Assembly (NCBI GenBank): GCA_016721945.1
Contig: JADKHC010000023.1
Span: 1 to 64,000, forward strand
Origin: Verrucomicrobiota bacterium
Lineage (GTDB): Bacteria > Verrucomicrobiota > Verrucomicrobiia > Opitutales > Opitutaceae
Direction: 5' to 3'
DNA: 64,000 nt
Made by a program: the position numbers and the translations under genes. The notes under the pieces were generated by a model. It saw only the letters and a program-made list of their open reading frames with translations, searched no databases and was not told the DNA's origin. Shown here piece by piece: positions 44,974 through 54,403 of this stretch. Numbering within the stretch: the first letter of the stretch is position 1; every line of letters starts with the position of its first letter.

Positions 44974-46740
44974 ATGCAGGTCTCGTTTAATCCCGCCGCC
45001 GATGTCGAAGCGGCCATGCTTCAAGCCGCCACCGCGATCGGTCTCGATTGCGCACGTTTTGCACCCGAAGTGCGCACGGCCGATCCGAAGCACGGCGATT
45101 TCCAGGCCAACGGAGTGCTCGCCTTCGCGAAACGCGAAAAACAAAACCCGCGCGCCCTCGCCGAAAAACTCGTTGCCGCCCTCGATGCCGTCACGCGCGA
45201 ACGCTACGACGTCACGATTGCTGGCCCGGGCTTCATCAACTTCGCGCTAAAACCCGCTGCGCTGCTCACGTGGTTGCGGGCCTTTGCCTCACGCGACGCG
45301 CTCAAATCCGGCGCCGCCACCGCCTACGCGGGAAAAACCTGGGTCGTCGATTACTCTTCGCCCAACACCGCCAAACAAATGCACGTCGGCCATCTGCGCT
45401 CGGCTGTCATCGGCGAGGCAATTTGCCGACTCGTGGCCTTTAGCGGCGCGAATGTCATTCGCGACAACCATCTCGGCGACTGGGGCACCCAGTTCGGGAA
45501 GTTGATTTATGGATACAAGCGCTGGGCCGATCCCGCCGCGCTCGAACGCGAACCCATCGAAGAACTCGAACGTCTCTACAAAGCGGGCAACGACGCTACG
45601 CCTGACGGCTCGCCTGCCCTCGACGAAGCGCGCGAAGAGCTCGTTAAACTTCAAAGCGGCAATCCCGAGAGTTTGGCGCTCTGGAAAACGTTCACCGAGG
45701 TCAGCCAGCGCGCCTTTGACAGCATCTACACGCGGCTCGGCATCAAGTTCGACCACTACCTCGGCGAGAGTTTCTACAACGACAAGCTCGACCGCGTCTA
45801 TAACGAGCTCACAGAGCTAAAAATCGCCGATGTCAGCGACGGTGCGCTCGTGGTTTTCCACGACGAAATCCCGCGCTTCGCCCGCAACGCCGAGCGCCCG
45901 AATCCGTTCATGGTGCGCAAGGCCGATGGTGCCAGCGGCTACGCCTCGACCGATCTCGCGACCGCGCTTTACCGCAGCGAACACTTCAAGGCCGACGGTA
46001 TCGCGATCGTGACCGACTTCCGACAGGGCGATCACTTTGAGCAACTCTTTCTTACCGTTAAGAAATGGTTCGGCGCGAAGAACTATCACTTGCCCGAGTT
46101 GCACCACGTGAGTTTCGGTGCCGTAACCGGCGAAGACGGCAAAGCGCTCAAGACCCGCGACGGTGGCACCATCAAGTTGAAGTCACTGCTCGACGAAGCC
46201 GAGGAGCGCGCCTACGCCGTCGTCAGCGAGAAGAACGCCGAGCTCCCCGAAGCCGAACGTCGCGCCATCGCCAACATCGTCGGTGTCGGTTCCGTGCAGT
46301 ACGCCGACCTCTCGCAAAACCGCAGCAGTAACTACGTATTCTCTTGGGACAAGATGCTCAGCCTCGAAGGCAACACCGCGCCTTATCTCCTCTACGCGGT
46401 CGCCCGCATCCACTCGATTTTCCGCAAAGCCGGTGTGAAGCCAGGCGAAGCCGAGACCGCCGCTGCGTCGCTCGAAACGCCGGCCGAAATTTCACTCGCC
46501 CGCAAACTCGTGAAGTTCGCCGACGCCATACGCCTCGCCACCGACACGTTGCGCCCGCATTTCCTCAGTCTTTACCTCTACGAACTCGCCAGCGAATACA
46601 GCTCGTTCAACAACGCCGACAAAGTCCTCGTCGACGATCCCGCCATCCGCGCCCGCCGCCTGCTCCTTTGTGCCCGCACCCTGCTCGTGCTTGAGACCGG
46701 ACTCGACTTGCTCGGCCTGCGCACGCTTCAACGGATGTAA
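44974..46740 (+). CDS. argS: Arginyl-tRNA synthetase
   Basis: A class I aminoacyl-tRNA synthetase charging tRNA-Arg, 588 residues from ATG 44974; a TTG at 44938 would add 12 residues. The N-terminal additional domain (..GDFQANGVLAFAKREKQNP) leads to the HIGH-type motif SSPNTAKQMHVGHLRSAVIG and DNHLGDWGTQFGKLIYGYKR; the KMSKS region is KTRDGGTIKLKSLLDEA, as usual in ArgS with a degenerate motif. The C-terminal anticodon-binding DALR domain includes PYLLYAVARIHSIFRKAG and LASEYSSFNN. The ending GLDLLGLRTLQRM is standard. Confidence 0.95.
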   Translation: MQVSFNPAADVEAAMLQAATAIGLDCARFAPEVRTADPKHGDFQANGVLAFAKREKQNPRALAEKLVAALDAVTRERYDVTIAGPGFINFALKPAALLTWLRAFASRDALKSGAATAYAGKTWVVDYSSPNTAKQMHVGHLRSAVIGEAICRLVAFSGANVIRDNHLGDWGTQFGKLIYGYKRWADPAALEREPIEELERLYKAGNDATPDGSPALDEAREELVKLQSGNPESLALWKTFTEVSQRAFDSIYTRLGIKFDHYLGESFYNDKLDRVYNELTELKIADVSDGALVVFHDEIPRFARNAERPNPFMVRKADGASGYASTDLATALYRSEHFKADGIAIVTDFRQGDHFEQLFLTVKKWFGAKNYHLPELHHVSFGAVTGEDGKALKTRDGGTIKLKSLLDEAEERAYAVVSEKNAELPEAERRAIANIVGVGSVQYADLSQNRSSNYVFSWDKMLSLEGNTAPYLLYAVARIHSIFRKAGVKPGEAETAAASLETPAEISLARKLVKFADAIRLATDTLRPHFLSLYLYELASEYSSFNNADKVLVDDPAIRARRLLLCARTLLVLETGLDLLGLRTLQRM

Positions 46741-46826
46741 CTGATTTATCAAAATTGGGTTTCCAGCCCAAACCTGTGGTACACTAGGCGATCCAGCCTG
46801 TCAGCCCACGACAATACGCTTGCCGC

Positions 46827-47606
46827 ATGCAAAACCCCGAACCAGTCTCCAAGCCAATGGCCACGCAGGAATTTTATATCCGTAACGCCTCCGAAACCGA
46901 AGCGCACGGGCCTTTCACCCAGGAGCAACTCGTCTCCCTCGCCGAAGCCGGCAAGGTAGATCCTCAGACTCTGTACTACGAGGCAGGTAGCGAACAATGG
47001 GTCACGATCGGCGCCAACGCCGACCTCAAGGCGGTAATCTTTCCAGAGAAACGACGTCTCACCATTAAACCAAAAGACCGCATCGACTCGGTCAACGTCG
47101 CCGCCGATATGGCACCGCCGCTAAGTGTGGACGACATGCTCGCCGCCGCCGAGGGTCGCACCGCCGAGACTAAGAGCAAACGTGACAAAAACATCGCGTT
47201 CGAACGCGCCGCAGCCATCGGTCGCTACGCCTGCATTGCGATGTTGTTTTTGAGCATGGCCGGATTGCTCATGCCATCGATCGAGCAACTTGTGAGCTTC
47301 GACATGATGTACCTCGTGTCCCAACCCCTCGTATATTTTGGGCTCGTTGACCTGTTCTTGATGTTCGTGCTCCTCCTCGGTGCCGTAAGCACCTATCCCG
47401 TTATCCGTTTCCGTTGCGCACTGGGTGTCGGTTTTCTCGGCATCATTTTCTGGTGCCAAGGCCAGATCGTACCGGTCATCACGCTCTCTGCTGGCGCGAT
47501 CGGTCTTTATCTGAGCACGATTTTTGTGAGCTATATCGCACTCGCGCTCGCTTCGGGCATCGGTTTGGCCGGCATGCTGGCCTTCGCATATTATATGGTG
47601 ACCTGA
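46827..47606 (+). CDS. GYF_2 domain membrane protein
   Basis: A 259-residue protein. Residues about 12-70 form a GYF_2/DUF4339 domain (EFYIRNASETEAHGPFTQEQ, LVSLAEAGKVDPQTLYYEAG, SEQWVTIG), a small putative peptide-binding module that should face the cytoplasm. A charged linker follows, with ADMAPPLSVDDMLAAAEGRT, and then four helices from about residue 130 (ACIAMLFLSMAGLLMPSI; LVYFGLVDLFLMFVLLLGAV; CALGVGFLGIIFWCQGQIVP; IFVSYIALALASGIGLAGML). The function is unknown. It precedes the YihY-family gene by 43 bases, suggesting co-transcription. Confidence 0.85.
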   Translation: MQNPEPVSKPMATQEFYIRNASETEAHGPFTQEQLVSLAEAGKVDPQTLYYEAGSEQWVTIGANADLKAVIFPEKRRLTIKPKDRIDSVNVAADMAPPLSVDDMLAAAEGRTAETKSKRDKNIAFERAAAIGRYACIAMLFLSMAGLLMPSIEQLVSFDMMYLVSQPLVYFGLVDLFLMFVLLLGAVSTYPVIRFRCALGVGFLGIIFWCQGQIVPVITLSAGAIGLYLSTIFVSYIALALASGIGLAGMLAFAYYMVT

Positions 47607-47649
47607 GTGCAGGGGCGTAGATCGGTCAGCATCATTTCCCCGCGCCTGA

Positions 47650-49095
47650 ATGAACCGGTTTAGCCCCAGTCAGCTTTCCCGATTTTTCACCCACGAGATC
47701 TGGCAACCAGCGCTATTAAATGAGCGCTCCGTACGCGGGAATTTTTATGCGGTGCTCCGCGTGGTTTCGATCACCATCACCGGCATGGGCGAGAGCAGGA
47801 TCACGAGTCGGGCCGCCGCACTGAGTTTCAGTACCTTGCTCGGCCTCGGACCATTGATTGGTCTGGCAGCACTGATCGCAGGCTTCGCAATGGGGAAAAA
47901 CGACCCCGCATTGATCTCGCAGAAAATTGGCGAGTTGCTCCGGTTCGTCGCGCCCTCCGTCAATCAATACGAGCAGGTCTCGGTCAACCCCGAGTTGGTC
48001 AACCTGATCAATAACTTTATCGCCGGCACGCGCCACAGCGCTGGTGGCATCATCAGCATCATCTCGATCATTGCGGTCGTGCTGCTGCTTTTCACCTCGG
48101 TCGAACAGGTTTTCAACGACATCTGGGGTGTGCGACGCGGTCGCTCCTGGCTCCTGCGCATTGTATTCTATTGGACAATACTGACGCTCGGTGCCGTCGT
48201 TTTCTTCGGCGCAGTTGGTGCTCTCTCCGCCGCGACGTTCATCAGTTTCTTCAGCGAGAAACTGCACCTGACCAAGGCCATGACAGATGCGCTCACCTAC
48301 GCGCTGCCCGCCTTTTCGCTCTCTCTGCTCGTGGGCATCCTAACGATCTTCTACCGCTACATACCCAACACCCAGGTTTTCTGGCGCGCTGCCCTGGTCG
48401 GCGCAACCATCGTGGCCTTGCTGCTCGTGGGCAACAACCTGCTAGCCTTCTTCTACCTCCAACGCATCGACTTCACGCGCAGCCTCTACGGCTCGCTCGG
48501 CATGCTGCCCATCCTGATGTTCGGCCTGTATATTTTCTGGCTGTTTATATTGGTTGGAGGACAGCTCAGTTACGCGGTGCAAAACGTCCATTTCCGCAGC
48601 AGCCAGGCCGCGTGGAGCAACCTCACCGAGTCCACCCGCGAACGTCTCACGCTCGCCGTGCTGCTCACCATCGCCCGCCGCTTCCAAGCCTGCCAGCCAC
48701 CTTGCAACGTCTCCGCGCTCGGCAGCACGATCAAGGTTCCCACGCAGATCCTCAACGAATGCCTTAACCGCCTCGTCGATCTGCAACTCGTCTCGATGGT
48801 CCCGCCCGGCCCCCACGCCAACGCCTCCGATTATCTTTATCAACCTGCGCGGCCACTGAACCGGATGTCGCTGGGAGATTTTAAGCATCGCTTCGAAAAC
48901 CACGGCGAAGATCCGGCGGGTAATGGACTCGCGCAGCTCGACCCGGTGCTTTCCCGTTACCACGAGACATTTAAAGAGCAGGAAAATCAGGCCTTCTTCA
49001 CGAGTTCCCTCGAAGAACTCTTCGACGAACACCCTTTCAGCGAATCGAAATCGCCCCTCGCCGTCGAAGACGGCCAGAAGACTAAGCCAGCTTGA
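47650..49095 (+). CDS. YihY/BrkB-family membrane protein
   Basis: A 481-residue inner-membrane protein with about six helices over residues 35-320. Motifs of the family are present: ITSRAAALSFSTLLGLGPLI, LLFTSVEQVFNDIWGVRRGR and YRYIPNTQVFWRAALVGATI, with SYAVQNVHF at the end of the membrane part. The extra C-terminal 150 residues are cytoplasmic and contain a winged-helix-like region (TIARRFQACQPPCNVSALGS). Members have been misannotated as RNase BN; the true function is unknown. Start ATG 47650. Confidence 0.9.
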   Translation: MNRFSPSQLSRFFTHEIWQPALLNERSVRGNFYAVLRVVSITITGMGESRITSRAAALSFSTLLGLGPLIGLAALIAGFAMGKNDPALISQKIGELLRFVAPSVNQYEQVSVNPELVNLINNFIAGTRHSAGGIISIISIIAVVLLLFTSVEQVFNDIWGVRRGRSWLLRIVFYWTILTLGAVVFFGAVGALSAATFISFFSEKLHLTKAMTDALTYALPAFSLSLLVGILTIFYRYIPNTQVFWRAALVGATIVALLLVGNNLLAFFYLQRIDFTRSLYGSLGMLPILMFGLYIFWLFILVGGQLSYAVQNVHFRSSQAAWSNLTESTRERLTLAVLLTIARRFQACQPPCNVSALGSTIKVPTQILNECLNRLVDLQLVSMVPPGPHANASDYLYQPARPLNRMSLGDFKHRFENHGEDPAGNGLAQLDPVLSRYHETFKEQENQAFFTSSLEELFDEHPFSESKSPLAVEDGQKTKPA

Positions 49096-49181
49096 TCCGC
49101 CTTGCCGGCCACCCGGATAGCCGCTGAAGGATCCAGGTTCCACCCGTTGACAGCCCGCCCGACCTGCCTAGTTTGGCGGCG

Positions 49182-50162
49182 ATGGAAAAGCCAATCTACA
49201 CGCTCGAATTCGAGAAACCGCTTCGCGAACTCAGCGCCCAGCTCGATCAACTCCGCCAGCGTTCCGAAGAGAACAAACTCGATCTCGCCGACGAGATCGC
49301 CGCCATCGAGCGCAAAATCTCCGCCACGCAACGTGAGATTTATTCGAGCCTCAGTCCTTGGCAAAAAGTCCAGATTGCCCGCCATCCCAAGCGCCCGTAC
49401 GCCCTCGATTACGTCGAGGCCCTGTTCGAAAATTTCCAGGAACTCCACGGCGACCGTCAGTACAACGACGACCGCGCGCTCATCGGCGGCACCGCGTTTT
49501 TCCAAGGCCGGGCGGTCATGATCGTCGCGCAACAAAAAGGCCGCGACACGAAAGAAAACATCCAGCGCAACTTCGGCATGGCCCAACCCGAAGGCTACCG
49601 CAAAGCCCTCCGCCTGATGCGCCTCGCCGAGAAATTCGGTATGCCCGTGATCACCTTTATCGACACCCCTGGAGCCTTCCCCGGCATCGAGTCAGAAGAG
49701 CGCCACGTCTCCGAAGCCATCGCCGTCAACCTCCGCGAAATGGCCATGCTCCGCGTGCCCTCGATCGCGATCGTGGTGGGAGAAGGTGGTTCGGGTGGTG
49801 CACTCGGCATCGGAGTGACAGACCGCGTGCTCATCTTCGAAAACAGTTACTACTCCGTCATCTCGCCTGAAGGCTGTGCCGCCATTCTCTGGAAAGATCG
49901 CGCCGCCGCCCCTCAAGCCGCTGAAGCTCTGAAAATAAACGCCGATCACCTCGAAAAACTGGGCATCGTGGACGAAGTGATTCCCGAACCATTCGGCGGA
50001 GCCCACAACGACCTGAAGCAATCCGCCGACGCCCTGCGCTACGCGTTGCTCAAGCACCTCAACGACCTGCGCGCACTCTCCGTCGAGCAGTTGTTGGACA
50101 CCCGCTACGAGCGCTACCGCCACCTCGGTGTGTACGAAGAAGCCGGCGCGACGCAGCACTGA
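49182..50162 (+). CDS. accA: Acetyl-CoA carboxylase carboxyltransferase subunit alpha
   Basis: Alpha subunit of the carboxyltransferase that makes malonyl-CoA for fatty-acid synthesis. 326 residues from ATG 49182 (MEKPIYTLEFEKPLRELSAQ); a TTG three codons earlier is less likely. It has the usual N-terminal coiled helix, then LSPWQKVQIARHPKRPYALD, DRQYNDDRALIGGTAFFQGR, FIDTPGAFPGIESEERHVSE, GEGGSGGALGIGVTDRVLIF and ENSYYSVISPEGCAAILWKD. All are crotonase-fold AccA signatures. Its partner accD is not in this window. An IS element lies 38 bases after the stop. Confidence 0.96.
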   Translation: MEKPIYTLEFEKPLRELSAQLDQLRQRSEENKLDLADEIAAIERKISATQREIYSSLSPWQKVQIARHPKRPYALDYVEALFENFQELHGDRQYNDDRALIGGTAFFQGRAVMIVAQQKGRDTKENIQRNFGMAQPEGYRKALRLMRLAEKFGMPVITFIDTPGAFPGIESEERHVSEAIAVNLREMAMLRVPSIAIVVGEGGSGGALGIGVTDRVLIFENSYYSVISPEGCAAILWKDRAAAPQAAEALKINADHLEKLGIVDEVIPEPFGGAHNDLKQSADALRYALLKHLNDLRALSVEQLLDTRYERYRHLGVYEEAGATQH

Positions 50163-50171
50163 GCAACCCAT

Positions 50172-50200
50172 CACGCTTCGAGGTGGAGCCCGTTGTCCCT
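50172..50200. repeat. Palindromic repeat copy 4, left part (interrupted by IS)
   Basis: cgaggtggagcccgttgtcc matches the core of the ~150-bp repeat. The other half (gtccccatcgggct) resumes at 51518, directly after the IS right end. GTCCC occurs on both sides of the IS and may be the target duplication. Confidence 0.7.
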
Positions 50201-51517
50201 TGTATGGACCGGGGACATAGGTGACAGGTGTACGGGGACATGGGTAACACCCATGGGATGCCCTGGAACACAGCCACCATCATGTCACAACGTCACGAGT
50301 TTGTCCTATTAGCCGGCCAGCCCGGCGTGAACATCCGCGAGCTCTGCCGCCGCTTCGCGATCAGTGCGAAGACCGGCTACAAGTGGCGAAGCCGCTACGC
50401 CGAAGGCGGGGTCTCTGCTCTTGCCGATCAATCCCGCAAGCCTAAAAGCTCACCCGGTCGTAGCACCCCCACACTGACCGAGGAAGTGCTCGCCCTGCGC
50501 CACAAACATCCCACTTGGGGCGGCCGCAAATTGCGCCGCCGCCTTAAAGACCTCGGTCACACCAGCGTGCCCGCCGCGAGCACCTGCACTCAGATCGTGC
50601 GACGCGCCGGCCTGCTCAACCCCGCCGCCGTCCAGCCGCCATTCCAACGCTTTGAACGCAGCGCCCCCAACGAACTTTGGCAGATGGACTTCAAAGGCCA
50701 CTTCGGCCTGCAAAACGGCCAGCGCTGCCACCCGCTCACCGTCCTCGACGACCACAGCCGCTTCAACATCGCTCTCTCGCCCTGCTCCAACCAGACAGGC
50801 CCCACCGTGCAACACGCGCTTGAGCAGACCTTCGCTTTATATGGCCTGCCCGAACAAATCCTTTGCGACAATGGAGCCCCCTGGGGCTGCAGCGACCCAG
50901 CCGGCCATTATACCCGCCTCACCGTGTGGCTGCTACGCCTGGGCGTACGCGTAATCCATGGCCGCCCCCTGCATCCGCAAACCCAAGGCAAAGACGAACG
51001 CTTCCACCGCACCCTCACCGAGGAACTGCTGCGCCAACACACCTGGCGCGACCTCACGCACTGCGAAATCGAGTTCCCCCGCTACCGACACTGTTACAAC
51101 TGCGAGCGCCCCCACGACGCCCTGCAAGGCGCCACGCCAGCCTCCCGCTATCGCCCCAGCGTGCGCAGTCTGCCCACGACACTGCCACTGATCGAATACC
51201 CCTCCGTTATGCAAATACGCACCCCACGCGAATGCGGCTTCTTCACCTTCAAAAACCAAACCTGGCATGTCGGACGCGCCTTTCGCGAACTGCCCATCGG
51301 ACTGCGCCCAAGCGCGCAGTCCGACGGGCAGTGGGAGGTGTACTTCTGCCATCACAAAATAGGCCTGATCGACCTCAACCAGCCCTCCCAACCCAAACAC
51401 ACCCTGCGTAGTATCTACTCAACACCGCAAAACGACATCTCAACACTCAACCAATCCATCCCATAAAGTGTTACCCATGTCTCCGTACACCCGTTACCCA
51501 TCTCTCCGGCCTTTACA
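50201..51517 (+). mobile_element. Complete IS481-family insertion sequence
   Basis: A 1317-bp element with one transposase gene and imperfect ~50-bp terminal inverted repeats at 50201-50250 and 51468-51517, both beginning TGTA and ending in acatgggtaacac. Each end contains two similar motifs (ggggacataggtgaca and ggggacatgggtaaca), probably paired transposase-binding sites. Possible 5-base target duplication GTCCC. The element appears intact and potentially active. Confidence 0.88.
50258..51466 (+). CDS. IS481-family transposase
   Basis: A 402-residue DDE transposase from ATG 50258 (MPWNTATIMSQRHEFVLLAG); upstream codons lie in the inverted repeat. An N-terminal helix-turn-helix is seen in NIRELCRRFAISAKTGYKWR. 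The rve catalytic core carries LWQMDFKGHFGLQNG (first Asp), QILCDNGAPWGC (second Asp) and PLHPQTQGKDERFHRTLTEE (Glu), and a C-terminal region NQTWHVGRAFRELPIGLRP follows. No frameshift or stop is present. It should catalyse cut-and-paste or copy-type movement of the surrounding element. Confidence 0.94.
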   Translation: MPWNTATIMSQRHEFVLLAGQPGVNIRELCRRFAISAKTGYKWRSRYAEGGVSALADQSRKPKSSPGRSTPTLTEEVLALRHKHPTWGGRKLRRRLKDLGHTSVPAASTCTQIVRRAGLLNPAAVQPPFQRFERSAPNELWQMDFKGHFGLQNGQRCHPLTVLDDHSRFNIALSPCSNQTGPTVQHALEQTFALYGLPEQILCDNGAPWGCSDPAGHYTRLTVWLLRLGVRVIHGRPLHPQTQGKDERFHRTLTEELLRQHTWRDLTHCEIEFPRYRHCYNCERPHDALQGATPASRYRPSVRSLPTTLPLIEYPSVMQIRTPRECGFFTFKNQTWHVGRAFRELPIGLRPSAQSDGQWEVYFCHHKIGLIDLNQPSQPKHTLRSIYSTPQNDISTLNQSIP

Positions 51518-51562
51518 GTCCCCATCGGGCTGGTTTGGAATCAGTGTTTCCTTCGCGCCCGC

Positions 51563-52351
51563 TCAGTTATTCCGCTTAAAAGTTAGTAGCTCGCACTTCG
51601 TCGCCTTGCGGGTTTCGGGATCGAACTCGACCAGCGCGCCGGACATCCGCACGTCTTTTTCCGCGATGTCGAAACGCCGTGGCATGCCATCCAAGAACCG
51701 GCCGATGACTACCTTCGGCTCACGCCCCAACACACTCGCGTAAGGACCGGTCATGCCCACATCGCACATGAACGCAGTGCCTTGCGGCAACACCGACGCA
51801 TCAGCCGTCGGCACATGCGTATGCGTTCCTAAAACCGCGAGCGCCCGCCCATCGAGATGCCAGCCCAGCGCCTGCTTTTCAGAGGTAGCCTCGGCATGGA
51901 TCTCAACCATCACGGCATCCGCACGACCATCCAGTTGACCGAGCAACCGGTCCGCACAAAGGAACGGACAATCCGATTTCATGTTGAGATATTGGCGGCC
52001 CAAAACAGTAAACACCGCCAAACGAAAACCCTTGGCCTCGATGATCAAATGATCGCGCCCCGGGCACACCGAAGGCAGGTTCGCTGGACGGCAGACGCGC
52101 TCGAAACCATTGATTTCACTCTCCCACCCTTTCTGGTCCCAAACGTGATCACCCAACGTGATCGCATCGACGCCCGAGGCCAGCAGCTCCTTGGCAATCG
52201 AGCCTGTAATACCCGAACCCGCAGCGGAGTTTTCCGCGTTGGCGATGACAAAGTCGATGCCTCGTTCCGCGCGCAACCGAGGCAAACGCTCAACCACGAG
52301 CTCGCGTCCCGGACGCCCTACGATGTCACCGATAAACAGAAATTTCAGCAT
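51563..52351 (-). CDS. YmdB-family metallophosphoesterase
   Basis: A 262-residue binuclear-metal phosphodiesterase, family TIGR00282. Start ATG 52349-52351 (MLKFLFIGDIVGRPGRELVV). Metal-binding motifs are GDIVGRPGR, IANAENSAAGSGI, TLGDHVWDQKG, VEIHAEATSEKQALGWHLDG and LGTHTHVPTADASVLPQGTA followed by DVGMTG. Bacillus YmdB hydrolyses 2',3'-cyclic nucleotides and influences development and RNA processing. Here it is a single gene whose stop lies 46 bases from the IS right end. Confidence 0.93.
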   Translation of the reverse strand: MLKFLFIGDIVGRPGRELVVERLPRLRAERGIDFVIANAENSAAGSGITGSIAKELLASGVDAITLGDHVWDQKGWESEINGFERVCRPANLPSVCPGRDHLIIEAKGFRLAVFTVLGRQYLNMKSDCPFLCADRLLGQLDGRADAVMVEIHAEATSEKQALGWHLDGRALAVLGTHTHVPTADASVLPQGTAFMCDVGMTGPYASVLGREPKVVIGRFLDGMPRRFDIAEKDVRMSGALVEFDPETRKATKCELLTFKRNN

Positions 52352-52493
52352 CCCACCAGACTCTCTGCCGGAGGCGTAAGTGCAATCGGAAACCCCTTGC
52401 AACTAGGGCAAACCTCGCGGGAAAACCGTTTCCACGCTTGCCTCTCCAGAGGGCGCGAGCTTTGTTTGCCCCTCCGTTTTCAGAGCTAAAATC

Positions 52494-54272
<1,779 letters not shown>

Positions 54273-54283
54273 CCCTCCGCGAT

Positions 54284-54318
54284 CTTCGTCTTTCCTCGTT
54301 CTCATTCTCTTTCTCTCT
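54284..54318. repeat. Single polypyrimidine arm after ilvB
   Basis: cttcgtctttcctcgttctc continuing in tctttctctctc is the pyrimidine arm found in the repeats at 8701 and 23877. The purine arm is missing here and a terminator hairpin follows directly. Confidence 0.4.
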
Positions 54319-54319
54319 C

Positions 54320-54349
54320 GCCCTGCGCCTAAACAGCGCGGGGCTTTTT
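54320..54349 (+). terminator. Rho-independent terminator after ilvB
   Basis: GCCCTGCGC and GCGCGGGGC form an imperfect stem around CTAAACA, followed by TTTTTGT. Confidence 0.75.
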
Positions 54350-54403
54350 GTCCCTGTCTAAATGATAGGGCGGAATACCCCTAAATCCGCCGTCATCGTC
54401 CGC

